Origin: Cyanobacteria bacterium QS_4_48_99 | GTDB lineage: Bacteria > Cyanobacteriota > Cyanobacteriia > Cyanobacteriales > Rubidibacteraceae | Length of the DNA stretch: 32,532 bases | Direction: 5' to 3' | NCBI GenBank assembly: GCA_003021505.1 | Contig: PXPT01000028.1 | Span: forward strand, 1 to 32,532 | Shown: positions 24,815-32,532 of the stretch, one piece after another | How positions within the stretch are numbered: the first letter of the stretch is position 1 | How the letters are laid out: each line of letters begins with the position of its first letter | Position numbers and translations under genes: made by a program | Notes under the pieces: generated by a model | The model's database searches: none | The model's input: only the letters and a program-made list of their open reading frames with translations | What the model was told of the DNA's origin: nothing

Positions 24815-25930
24815 CTAAAGGCGTGGGGATTCTTGGGTCGTAGGGGAGCTTACGCTTAACCCCTCGCCAAGCATCTTGACGGTATGTCCTACCGCTGCAA
24901 GCCCGCGTTGGGCTATGATTTGCGCTGACGCCACGTCTCTGTTGCCTTCATGCCCACACTCATGGCAATAGTGAACCCGTTGTAATAGTTCTTTTTTGCC
25001 TGTATGGGTGCCACATTCTGGGCAAATTTGACTCGTATGGGAAGCATCGACCTTAAGGAACAATACGTCTCGCTTCCAGCAAACCCACTCCAGAATCCTA
25101 AAGAACTCTCCAAAGCTGGCATCCAGCATATGCTTCCAGAAGAGTCCTTTAGCCCAGGCAATGAAGTTGAGATCCTCTATAAACACCATTCCAGCTCTAT
25201 CGCAGAGACGATGAGCAAGTTTATAGAAGAAATCTTGGCGGCAGTTAGCTATATGTTCGTGTAGTTTGGCAACCCTGTGTTGTGCTTTTTTCCAGTTACT
25301 GGAACCCTGCTGTTTTCTGCTAGCTCGTTATCTAACCCAATAGCGTTCCCTTTAGCAGTTGGCGATGGCACGTCAACATCCCATGGGAGGGTTAACATCA
25401 CATACCAACCCGAAGCTTTCCTAACTACTTGGGCTTGTTTAATTACGAAACCATCAGGGATAGGACGTGACCAGCGAACCTTGACCAATCCCATCTTAGG
25501 AATCTTAATTCTATTCCCTTGCACCGGGTTGTCTGCTAGTTGTGGAAAGGTTAGCGACCGAAACTGCCCAGTCTTTTTGAACCGTGGAAAACCGAAACCG
25601 CGCTCCCACATAGACGTAAAAGCGTGTTCTAGTCTCTTAAGCACTTGCTGTAGAACAGCAGACTGAACAGCCTTTAGGTGAGGGTTAGTCTTTTTGGCTT
25701 GGGTTAATGCTTTAGCCTGGCTAACAAATGTCGGACGTTGGACGTCCGCCGGGATTACATACTCACTCTTAATTGAGCAAGCATGAATCCGACATGATCT
25801 CGACTTATACCAATCCTTGCGCTCACCAAGGGCATAGTTCCAGACCTTACGACTAGTTTCTAACCAGTCGTAAGGTCTGGCTCTGTGCCTTAGTTGGCTC
25901 AAGCTTATCTTGGTACGTGAGATTTATCAT
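24815..25930 (-). pseudogene. tnpB: tnpB of element 2, frameshift and internal deletion
   Basis: The true start is ATG 25928-25930 (MINLTYQDKLEPTKAQ). An inverted duplication near 25860 then breaks the frame, and ETSRKVWNYALGERKDWYKS continues in the next one. The zinc-free N-terminal half and FRSLTFPQLADNPVQGNRIK look normal. RuvC I ends abruptly after GNAIGLD, where about 45 residues are deleted and the frame shifts. RuvC II is MVFIEDLNFIAWAKGLFWKH, the zinc ribbon is SQICPECGTHTGKK with HYCHECG, and RuvC III is EGNRDVASAQIIAQRGLAAV. All catalytic acids survive but in different frames. The stop lies only 15 bases inside the right end, so the guide RNA and gene overlap as usual. Confidence 0.87.
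25840..25880. repeat. Perfect 15-bp inverted repeat inside tnpB
   Basis: CCAGACCTTACGACT (25840-25854) and its exact complement AGTCGTAAGGTCTGG (25866-25880) with an 11-base spacer. The left arm is native tnpB coding sequence (SRKVWN on the minus strand). The right arm occupies the place of family sequence, so it looks like an inverted copy made by templated repair. Confidence 0.85.
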
Positions 25931-26029
25931 GTTTCCATGATATGTTAGCTTTTGCGTATTGTTTAGTTAAGGCAAAGAGTGAATTTTAAGTCGCCTTATA
26001 AAGGCGAGGTTTTAGACCCATGATCCCAG

Positions 26030-26199
26030 ATAAAGCCAACTGTGGAATTTGCACTACGGGGAGTAGCCATAGTAGAAGACTCTCTATAAAATAAATAAGT
26101 ATTTTCTATATCTGGGCGTTGTAGCAGTGAGAGTACCTGATACCAGTTATCAAAAGTAGCTAGAGAGATACAGCAGTGAATTTCCAAGGATACAGCCAA
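26030..26199 (-). pseudogene. Possible small gene interrupted by IS605 element 2
   Basis: The minus strand reads IHCCISLATFDNWYQVLSLL then QRPDIENTYLFYRESSTM and runs into the element's left end. If the element is removed, the frame continues through TTTAT into ITSEIIKKEG and a stop near 24773. That would give a 66-residue protein. I do not recognise the family, and the start is a TTG. The rest of the gap up to 26408 contains no other recognisable feature. Confidence 0.3.
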
Positions 26200-26408
26200 G
26201 GAACAATCAAGGTGTCACCGTTCCATCCCGCTCTAAGAGAACAAGGATAAGTCTCCAGTCACTTTTGAGAAACGGTATTAACTTCGGAATTTAGGGGGTA
26301 AATCTCTATCCACTTGTGGCGCGAGTCAATTAGCCACCTCAACGCCCTGCTGAACTTCACTTTTTTGGTACTGTAGAAAAGCTAAGCCCCGTGCAGAGGC
26401 AATCACCA

Positions 26409-26849
26409 ATGAACAAACTTTACGAATTTGACTATCATGCTTGGGCGCTTGAGCAGGCAGAGAAAATCCGTTTCCAGCAATGGGAAAGTATTGATATCGA
26501 GAATTTAGTTGAGGAATTGGAGAGCTTGGCTAGAAGCGAGCGCAAAGAACTAGTCAATCGCTTGGGAAAACTGCTGGGACATTTGCTCAAGTGGGAATAC
26601 CAACCAAATCATGGAAGCAACAGTTGGGTGGGCACAATCCGAGAACAGCGTCGCCACATTAAGCGATTACTCCAACAAAATCCCAGTCTGAAGCCTTTTA
26701 TCCCCGAAGCCGTTCAGCAGGGCTATGAAGATGGAGTAGATTTAGCAGTGCAAGAAACCAATTGACCTGATTCGACTTTTCCTAAAAATTGCCCATACAC
26801 CAGTGAGCAAATTGGGGACACCGAATTTTATCCAGAGCGCGATCACTAA
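26409..26849 (+). pseudogene. DUF29 protein with in-frame TGA near the C-terminus
   Basis: MNKLYEFDYHAWALEQAEKI starts at ATG 26409. The family core follows: ESIDIENLVEELESLARSER, KLLGHLLKWEYQPNHGSNSW and RRHIKRLLQQNPSLKPFI. After YEDGVDLAVQETN a TGA at 26763 ends the product at 118 residues. The same frame then continues TFPKNCPYTSEQI and DTEFYPERDH to a TAA at 26847, which is the normal DUF29 tail. So a single nonsense mutation removes 28 residues. The shortened protein holds the helical core and might still fold. DUF29 proteins are small cyanobacterial helical proteins of unknown function, often near toxin-antitoxin and mobile genes. Confidence 0.8.
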
Positions 26850-27075
26850 CCATTTCTCGCCCTCCTCTGCTGCTCAACCATCCGTTGCCCAACTTGAGAC
26901 TCTGATTGTTGAAACTGCTGACTATTAGAGTAGAAATGAATGCGATCGCAACCCAAACGGATTAAACGTTTTGGGATGTTTACATCCTGGCTGATTCCTT
27001 TTTTGAAGCGATCACCAACCGGGGTGAACGGCGGTGGAGTTGTTCTATTGTCTGTAATTAACCTGGCGACAGTCC

Positions 27076-28908
27076 CTAGAAGTTAGCGTAATTAGCAATC
27101 GCATCCTTCATTTTCTCGCTCACCTCTGCTGTGGGCATACTTCCTAGTTCCCCAGAAGCACGGGTACGAATGCTGAGGCTATTTCCTTCTACCTCTTGCG
27201 CTCCCACCACTGCCATCACCGGGATTTTCTGCTTTTCGGCATTGCGAATCTGCTTACCGAGGCGCTCCCCACTGGTATCCACCTCAGCACGAATTCCCTG
27301 TGCCTGCATCTGCATCGCCACTTGCTTGGCAAAACCCAATTGGGCATCACTTACGGGCAAAAATCGCGCTTGTACGGGGGCTAGCCACAGGGGGAAGTCT
27401 CCCACATACTCCTCGATCAAAATGCCAATCAGTCGCTCTAGAGAGCCAAAAGGAGCGCGGTGAATCATTACTGGGCGCTTGCGGGATCCATCCTCATCGA
27501 CATACTCCAAATCAAAGCGTTCAGGCAAGTTGTAGTCAACCTGAACCGTTCCCAACTGCCACTCACGCTCTAGAGCATCTTGAAAGATAAAGTCGAGCTT
27601 GGGACCATAGAAAGCTGCCTCGCCGATGCCTTCAAAGTAGTTGATCCCCAGCTTATCCACAGCACGGCGGATTGCTCCTTCTGCCTTATTCCAAGCTTCC
27701 TCAGAACCGAGATATTTATCCGCTTCGGCAGGATCACGGAAACTCAGTCGGGCTTTGAAATTCTTCAGTTGCAGGCTACTAAACACGGATAGGATTAAAT
27801 CCACCACGCTGAGGAATTCTTCATCAAGCTGTTCTGGTGTCACAAATAGGTGAGAATCATCAACGGTGAAGCCCCGCACTCGCGTTAAGCCGCCCAATTC
27901 CCCAGACTGCTCATACCGGTAAACCGTGCCAAACTCTGCCATCCGAATTGGCAAGTCCCGATAAGAGCGCAACTCGTTTTTATAAATCTGGATGTGGAAG
28001 GGGCAGTTCATGGGCTTGAGGACAAACCCCTGTTCCGCAGCGGCAGCTTGCTCGTCTTCTGACATCAGAGGAAACATATCCTCTTGGTATTTTTGCCAGT
28101 GCCCGGAAGTCTTAAATAAATCTACCCTGGCGATGTGGGGTGTCACCACAGGCTGATAACTGCGCTTGAGCTGCTCTTGCTTGAGAAACTCCTCTAGAGT
28201 CGAGCGCAGAATCGTTCCCTTGGGTGTCCACAATGGCAAACCAGAACCCACTTCATCCGAAAAGATAAATAACCCGAGTTCCTTACCCAGTTTGCGGTGG
28301 TCCCGCTTGAGTGCCTCTTCCTTGCGTCGCTTATACTCTGCTAACTGTTCCGGGGTTTCCCAAGCTGTGCCATAAATCCGCTGGAGTTGTGCCCGATTTT
28401 CATCACCGCGCCAGTAAGCACCCGCAACGCTTTCGAGGTCAACCGCCTTTGGGTTGAGATCCCCAGTATTCTCCACGTGGGGACCAGCGCACAAGTCCCA
28501 CCATTGCTCTCCCAGGTGATAAATCGTGATGGGGTCTTCTTCTATATCTTCGAGAATTTCTAATTTATAAGGCTCATTAATTTTATGAATGCGCTGCTGC
28601 GCCTCTTCCCGGCTGACTTCTTCCCGAATGACTGGCAATTTCTGCTTGATGAGTTTTGCCATCTCTTTTTTGATGGCTTTCAAATCCTGCTCGGTGAAGG
28701 GTTCCGGGTTCTCAAAATCGTAATAGAAGCCGTACTCTGTCCAAGGGCCAATCGTCACCTGTGCCTTGGGAAAAAGCCGCTGCACCGCCATCGCCATCAC
28801 GTGGGAGGCAGTATGACGAATTTTCTTGAGCGACGGCGATTCACTAGTACGAGGCAGTTGCATCGCATCTGACTGGGAATTGGAAACGGCAGATTCGGCG
28901 GTAGGCAT
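27076..28908 (-). CDS. thrS: Threonyl-tRNA synthetase (short form without TGS domain)
   Basis: A 610-residue class II synthetase. It attaches threonine to tRNA-Thr and clears mischarged serine. The editing domain has HTASHVMAMAV (HxxxH) and LCAGPHV. The catalytic core has the zinc ligands Cys in KPMNCPFH, His in VDDSHLF and His in MIHRAPFG. Motif 2 is FGTVYRYEQSGELGGLTRVR, and motif 3 is APFGSLERLIGILIEEY. The C-terminal anticodon-binding domain includes TSGERLGKQIRNAEKQKIPV. The N-terminal TGS domain of the bacterial enzyme is absent, which is normal in cyanobacteria. The start ATG at 28906-28908 precedes a short variable leader. Monocistronic, housekeeping, no damage. Confidence 0.97.
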   Translation of the reverse strand: MPTAESAVSNSQSDAMQLPRTSESPSLKKIRHTASHVMAMAVQRLFPKAQVTIGPWTEYGFYYDFENPEPFTEQDLKAIKKEMAKLIKQKLPVIREEVSREEAQQRIHKINEPYKLEILEDIEEDPITIYHLGEQWWDLCAGPHVENTGDLNPKAVDLESVAGAYWRGDENRAQLQRIYGTAWETPEQLAEYKRRKEEALKRDHRKLGKELGLFIFSDEVGSGLPLWTPKGTILRSTLEEFLKQEQLKRSYQPVVTPHIARVDLFKTSGHWQKYQEDMFPLMSEDEQAAAAEQGFVLKPMNCPFHIQIYKNELRSYRDLPIRMAEFGTVYRYEQSGELGGLTRVRGFTVDDSHLFVTPEQLDEEFLSVVDLILSVFSSLQLKNFKARLSFRDPAEADKYLGSEEAWNKAEGAIRRAVDKLGINYFEGIGEAAFYGPKLDFIFQDALEREWQLGTVQVDYNLPERFDLEYVDEDGSRKRPVMIHRAPFGSLERLIGILIEEYVGDFPLWLAPVQARFLPVSDAQLGFAKQVAMQMQAQGIRAEVDTSGERLGKQIRNAEKQKIPVMAVVGAQEVEGNSLSIRTRASGELGSMPTAEVSEKMKDAIANYANF

Positions 28909-29387
28909 AACCCTGCAAAGAAATTAACTTTTGTCAACCAAAAAGAAACGAGGAAAGTTACCCGATCTAGAGTAATCTGCCACTACCAGCATGGCTCAGG
29001 TTTGGGCAAACTAGTCAGAGCTTTGTTGGGCACCACTCGTTAGGCACTATCACTCACTCTGTCTCTTTAAAGATTATACCTTAGACAGAAAGTCAGACTG
29101 ATGTTGGTGCGGACGGTTCACAAACTATATCTTGAGACAATGTTAATTTTTGTAAAAGAGCTATAATATTAATCGTAGGGGGTCATAAGCTGCTGTTAAT
29201 CTGTGCCGGGAACTGTAATCGCGGTCTTGACAGGAATAAAAAAAAGCAAGCTTCCCATTGATTCTTAGGAGAGAGGAAAGATCGCCTCACGCTTGGTAAT
29301 CTGGATTAATAAAATGAAAATACTTCAAATTTATTGATAAATATAACGCCGAAATAGCCTACATAGTTCCTTCAGGAGGAAGTAATC
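28909..29387. other. 479-base intergenic region between thrS and the DUF2973 gene
   Basis: No coding frame of note on either strand. A TATAAT at 29162-29167 on the plus strand could be the -10 box of a long leader (about 215 bases) for the downstream gene. A short inverted repeat around AAGCAAGCTT lies near 29252. I see no riboswitch that I can name. An unannotated small RNA is possible. Confidence 0.4.
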
Positions 29388-29705
29388 GTGTTACATCTAC
29401 TCTACATTGTTGCATTCACAATCATTGCGTTTATTGCGGTTAGTAATCTGATTCGCAGCTTGGTGAGCTTGGGAACAGAAGTTCGTCGTCCCTCCTCAGC
29501 AGACAGAAAACGCTCTTCCGAAAAGCCTAGTTTCTCTCGCTCTGGTTCAGCGCAGCATCCAGAACTGTTGGATGAGAGCGGTAAACCGACGGATGAACCA
29601 CTATTGGTGATGCGTTCAGTCGATGTCGAAGAGGCACGAGGACAGCTTGATGCTCTCTATAATAATTCTCCAGGCAGCAACAAAGAAAACAGCGAAGAGA
29701 GCTAA
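29388..29705 (+). CDS. DUF2973 small membrane protein
   Basis: A 105-residue protein. MLHLLYIVAFTIIAFIAVSN is a single N-terminal membrane helix, followed by LIRSLVSLG and a polar, disordered tail rich in Ser, Arg and Glu that ends GQLDALYNNSPGSN. This is the layout of DUF2973, a family I know only from cyanobacteria and whose function is unknown. GTG is the start: AGGAGGA lies at 29374-29380 at ideal spacing and no ATG fits. Monocistronic. Confidence 0.85.
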   Translation: MLHLLYIVAFTIIAFIAVSNLIRSLVSLGTEVRRPSSADRKRSSEKPSFSRSGSAQHPELLDESGKPTDEPLLVMRSVDVEEARGQLDALYNNSPGSNKENSEES

Positions 29706-29817
29706 TCTTGGTTAGTCATTAGTCCACAGTCTGTAGTCAAGGAGGGGGAGCCGCCGGAACCCGCGTACAAGTTAGATAAACGTGTTTTTCTAATGACCGA
29801 TGACAGATGACTATTGA

Positions 29818-30094
29818 CCAGATCCTTGGGATTCAAGCCTCGCCGATCTTCGGTGACTTTAATAATATAATTGGAATATCCCATTATTCGCTTGAAAGGA
29901 TCGCCGTAAGGGAGGAACCTTCTACGCAATCAGTGGGTTAATCAACCAAATTAGTTGAAGCTAAGTAGGGGCGGGCTGTCCCGAAGAAGGCTCGCTGAGG
30001 GTAAAGGTATCGGGGACTTGGTTAATTCGTTGATCATATCTAGAATCCCTTGTAGAAGCGAGAATCTCTACTCTTCAAGGGTTGAAAGTGTCAA
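29818..30094 (+). mobile_element. tnpB-less IS200/IS605-derived element B (about 277 bp)
   Basis: The right end finishes GTGTCAA at 30088-30094. Its complement reads TTGACACTTTCAACC, then GATTCTCGCTTCTAC, then CCCCGAT, CTCAGCGAGC, CGGGACAGCCCG and CCCTACTTAG, in the same order as element A. The left end has TTGGGATTCAAGCCTCGCCG with hairpin CCGA/TCGG (29839-29849), equivalent to the GGCGAGG-TTTTAGACCCA of element 2. The left boundary after TTGA at 29814-29817 is approximate. It has no protein-coding content; about 90 extra bases near the left end distinguish it from A. Confidence 0.65.
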
Positions 30095-30102
30095 TACTGA
30101 GT

Positions 30103-31197
30103 TCAGGTAGGCAATTTCTGTTGATGGATTTTAATTCCGCGGCTGTCCATTGCTTGGATAAACAACTCGGTGGGCAGTGCTTTCTCAATTGCCCAAACAC
30201 CGGGTTTGTGAAGTTTACCAGCCAGGATTAGTTCAGCAACGCTACCAGTACCAAAGCCAGTTGCCGCTGCCGTGTTTTCATGCACCATTGTTGAGCAATG
30301 CCGCGTCCTTTGCCCATCTTTCTTTCCAAGAATTTCGGCGCGGATGGCGATGCCAATGCCACTGAAGCGGTCAGTGAAACTGGTCATCTGGAGAGATACG
30401 CGAGACAAAAACTCGATTTTTTTAGGATCTTGGAGCCAGGAGTGAGGAAAGAGGCGAGCAGTCATCCAAGTAAGATGATTATAGAAATCGGGGATAGAGC
30501 CAAATTTGGTAATGACACTTTGAACTGGAAAAGACTCAGCTAGAGTGTGAGTCTCTGCAATATCAAACCAGTATACCCCCGCTTTGCCAAAAGGTGGGGG
30601 AAATTCTACTGTTTCGCGATCGCTATAAGGTAGTATTTTCTGCCACTGACCATCAATCCAGGCATCAAAGGAGTTTTGCAGCCCCAGAAATGTTGTACGC
30701 ATCACCGTTAGTCCAGCGCCACCTGATCCCGCTACTAAATAACTGAGGTGAATCTTTTCTGCCTCGTCAAGCTGCTCAATTCCTTGGCGCACCATGCTAT
30801 TAGAAATACCAGGAAAAACCCCAGTGTTGAGAATCGCCGTTACTCCAGCAGCGGCAGCTTCTTCATGATAAGCGATCACCTTATTATAAAAAGAGCGGTG
30901 GTCACTAACATCAAGATAGTTCACTCCTTGTTCGATGCAAGCTTTGAGAACGCGACCATCGCGGTGATGAAAGGGACCTGCACAGTGAATAACTAAATTG
31001 CTATTTTTAATGGCGTGATGGAGTCCTTCTCGATCATCCAAATCGAGGGCGAGAAATTGCGATCGCGGATTTTCTGGTTGCTTAGTTTTATGACGCCCTG
31101 TCGCAACAATTTCTGCATCCACATGCCCCCATAAATCTTGCACAACTTGGCTGCCGATTCGTCCTTGACCGCCGATCACTAAAATTCGGTCTGTCAT
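30103..31197 (-). CDS. Saccharopine-dehydrogenase-like NAD(P)-binding protein
   Basis: A 364-residue oxidoreductase-like protein. The N-terminus TDRILVIGGQGRIGSQVVQD is a Rossmann GxGxxG, with a basic residue pair after VATGRHK that suggests NADPH. LVIHCAGPFHHRDGRVLKAC and GVNYLDVSDH are standard for the saccharopine dehydrogenase NADP-binding family (PF03435), as is ILNTGVFPGISNSMVRQGI. Relatives include carotenoid- and lipid-associated reductases as well as true lysine-pathway enzymes; the reaction here is unknown. The ATG at 31195-31197 is the family start. It is divergent from the methyltransferase at 31317. Confidence 0.87.
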   Translation of the reverse strand: MTDRILVIGGQGRIGSQVVQDLWGHVDAEIVATGRHKTKQPENPRSQFLALDLDDREGLHHAIKNSNLVIHCAGPFHHRDGRVLKACIEQGVNYLDVSDHRSFYNKVIAYHEEAAAAGVTAILNTGVFPGISNSMVRQGIEQLDEAEKIHLSYLVAGSGGAGLTVMRTTFLGLQNSFDAWIDGQWQKILPYSDRETVEFPPPFGKAGVYWFDIAETHTLAESFPVQSVITKFGSIPDFYNHLTWMTARLFPHSWLQDPKKIEFLSRVSLQMTSFTDRFSGIGIAIRAEILGKKDGQRTRHCSTMVHENTAAATGFGTGSVAELILAGKLHKPGVWAIEKALPTELFIQAMDSRGIKIHQQKLPT

Positions 31198-31316
31198 TGT
31201 TTTTTTGTGCTAAACTAGTTTCCTTAAAACCCGATATAAAATTCTTGGAAGGTGTTTTTAACCAGTACCACAGTCTAATTACTAGATTAAATCATTGTCT
31301 AAGCAATGTGCAGAAA

Positions 31317-32120
31317 ATGTCAAAGCAAAAGTATATTTTCGACAATGCGCCAGACAAAAATGAGCTGAAGCGACTCCAAGCGATTGAAGAAATTTTCGAT
31401 CCACCCACTCAAAAGCGACTTCGAGCAAGCGGACTAGAATTAGGTTGGCAGTGCCTCGAAGTGGGCGCCGGGGCAGGCTCGATAGCGAAATGGATGAAGG
31501 AAATCGTCGGCGAAGCGAGTCGCGTAGTGGCTATGGATATTAATCCTAGGTTTCTCAACGAGAATAACTCCTCTGGCATAGAAGTATTAAATGCCGATAT
31601 TAGAAATGCGGAGTTGCAAAAGAACTATTTTGATCTCGTCCACGCTCGTTATGTTTTAATGCATCTGCCAGAGTACGAGCTAGCGCTACAAAATATGCTG
31701 GCATGTCTTAAGCCTGGTGGCTGGCTTGTCGTGGAAGAACCTGATTTTTCGGCGGCTCGTCCTGTTGCTGGAAAGAAAGAAGAAATTCACGCAGTCAAAA
31801 AAGTTAATCGGGCTATCTTCCGTATGTTCGCAAATTTAAATATGGATTATGCTTTGGGTCTGCAAATTCCCGCGCTTTTTCAAAAGTTGGGTTTGACTTC
31901 AATTTCAGTAGAAAACGATGCGCCATTAGCTCCGGGAAATTCAAAAGTGGCAAACATGATGAAAATGTCTGCTACCAACTTAAAAGAAAAATATCTTGCC
32001 ACCGGAGAAGCAACTAACAAAGATGTCGAAAAATATTGTCGTTTCTCACAAGATTCCTATGCTTGGGCGGTGTATTATTCCACCATCGCAGTTGTGGGAC
32101 AGAAAACCATTACCAATTAA
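31317..32120 (+). CDS. Class I SAM-dependent methyltransferase
   Basis: A 267-residue Rossmann-fold methyltransferase. Motif I is CLEVGAGAGSIAKWM (residues 46-60), the acidic ribose-binding residue is in VVAMDINP, VLNADIRNAEL is the adenine-binding strand, and YFDLVHARYVLMHLPEYELA is motif IV. LKPGGWLVVEEPDFSA is the post-motif strand. The C-terminal half (MDYALGLQIPALFQKLGLTS) is the substrate part of small-molecule UbiE/polyketide-type methyltransferases. The start ATG 31317 (MSKQKYIFDN) is chosen over an upstream TTG. Substrate unknown. The copy 2 hairpin repeat lies directly after the stop. Confidence 0.9.
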   Translation: MSKQKYIFDNAPDKNELKRLQAIEEIFDPPTQKRLRASGLELGWQCLEVGAGAGSIAKWMKEIVGEASRVVAMDINPRFLNENNSSGIEVLNADIRNAELQKNYFDLVHARYVLMHLPEYELALQNMLACLKPGGWLVVEEPDFSAARPVAGKKEEIHAVKKVNRAIFRMFANLNMDYALGLQIPALFQKLGLTSISVENDAPLAPGNSKVANMMKMSATNLKEKYLATGEATNKDVEKYCRFSQDSYAWAVYYSTIAVVGQKTITN

Positions 32121-32122
32121 AG

Positions 32123-32164
32123 GATGCTCGCGCGTCGCAGATTTCTGCGCGTCGGTTAAAAGTT
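32123..32164. repeat. 42-bp hairpin repeat, copy 2
   Basis: Identical to 16524-16565 and in the same orientation relative to the upstream gene. It starts two bases after the methyltransferase stop. The bases that follow (to 32311) are A/T-rich with CTAATGACTAATGACC-type short repeats and contain no gene. Confidence 0.75.
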
Positions 32165-32311
32165 AAAAATTAAAAATTAGTTATTTGTCCTTCGTTGTTC
32201 GTCCTTTGTTCTTCGTTATCAGTAAAGTTACATAAACGTTAGTGCTAATGACTAATGACCCAGGGCTATTTTATTCTAAGTGGTAGGATAAGGATGCTTG
32301 GTTAAAAACAA

Positions 32312-32532
32312 ATGGAAGAAATGAGCGAACTTGTGTAAATGTATTCGAGCAAATGCCAGATAGTAGGCGCAAACCAGGAAGAAGACACTCCCTGCAATGG
32401 TGTCTTGCTTGGTTTAGCCAGGCAGTAGCTGCTCGAAATCGGGGCTTCCTTTCCATGGGGGACTGGCTCCAAGGTTCGCCTGGAAGAAACTGTTGGGTGT
32501 AGAGGGTTTGCCATCCTACAGTACCATCAGGC
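32312..32532 (+). pseudogene. ISAs1-family transposase N-terminus, frameshifted, cut by window edge
   Basis: MEEMSELV starts at 32312, then a duplicated GT shifts the frame, after which VNVFEQMPDSRRKPGRRHSL and then FLSMGDWLQG follow. Near 32475 another shift leads to WKKLLGVEGLPSYSTIR. VPDxRRxxGxRHxL, GDWL and PSYSTIRR are the hallmarks of the DDE_Tnp_1-associated N-terminal domain of ISAs1-type transposases. The catalytic part lies beyond the window. Already dead by two frameshifts in the first 75 codons. Confidence 0.65.

Larger units (their letters stand above)
24800..26029 (-). mobile_element. IS200/IS605-family element 2 (tnpB only)
   Basis: The right end on the minus strand finishes GTGTCAA (complement of 24800-24806), with a stem of CCCC and GCC against GGC and GGGG (24808-24827). 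The left end has hairpin CGCCTT (25992-25997)/AAGGCG (26001-26006), then GGTTTTAGACCCATGAT on the plus strand. It is inserted after TTAT on the minus strand (complement of 26030-26033). The plus-strand flank TTGACACTCC...GGATTCTTGG matches element 1 exactly on both sides of a different hairpin. No tnpA. Confidence 0.75.

Noticed and set aside
26846-27073. Minus-strand open frame downstream of thrS ending in a basic, Gln-rich tail
   Set aside because: It begins right after the thrS stop with no ATG, GTG or strong TTG near its beginning and matches no family I know; the HIP1 site inside may explain part of the apparent coding look.
29702-29929. Minus-strand frame MGYSNYIIKVTEDRRGLNPK
   Set aside because: It reads through the left-end hairpin of IS605-derived element B and into intergenic repeats, so it is best explained as non-coding element sequence.
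1-32532. CRISPR array or cas genes
   Set aside because: No regularly spaced direct repeats and no Cas motifs were found; the only RuvC-type nucleases are the two IS605 TnpB proteins.

Overview
The window reads as chromosomal DNA of a cyanobacterium. HIP1-type GCGATCGC sites recur throughout, and the protein families are typical of the phylum: DpsA, a System II cytochrome c maturation pair (CcdA and Ccs1), a DUF2973 protein, Uma2, DUF4351/Rpn and DUF29 families, and a threonyl-tRNA synthetase that lacks the TGS domain. The exact genus cannot be told from the sequence alone.

Layout. 1-2.5 kb is a graveyard of IS1, Uma2, Rpn/DUF4351 and IS5 remnants. 2.6-11.3 kb is a mostly healthy block: dpsA, a small conserved protein, an Aquifex-type aconitase, an FAD oxidoreductase, a Doc toxin with AbrB-like antitoxin, a nucleoside hydrolase divergent from gatD, a membrane protein with a helix-turn-helix-like tail, and tRNA-Ser(CGA). 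11.4-15.5 kb is a second graveyard: devC/devA-type ABC exporter remnants, an IS605-type tnpB element, an almost adjacent IS630 element, and a second IS630-type scrap. 15.7-18.1 kb holds ccdA-ccs1. 18.2-23.4 kb is accessory: broken higB with higA, a broken LuxR regulator divergent from a DJ-1/PfpI gene, a Uma2 gene split by a tnpB-less IS605-derived element, a broken MFS exporter, and an antitoxin with a truncated PIN toxin. 23.4-32.5 kb holds a GHL10 glycosidase-like lipid-free exported protein, a second tnpB element, a DUF29 gene, thrS, a DUF2973 protein, a second tnpB-less IS605-derived element, a saccharopine dehydrogenase-like protein, a SAM methyltransferase and the start of an ISAs1-type transposase.

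How it fits together. Housekeeping genes are all open end to end, while mobile and accessory genes carry stops, frameshifts and deletions. The damage therefore looks biological rather than like general sequencing error. CcdA and Ccs1 act together in cytochrome c maturation. Of three toxin-antitoxin loci, two have lost the toxin and kept the antitoxin. The most interesting layer is a family of four IS200/IS605-type elements (two with decayed tnpB, two without tnpB). They share right-end and left-end hairpin architecture, and the two small ones share a conserved structured interior that could be a stand-alone guide-type RNA. That last point is inference. There is no CRISPR array.
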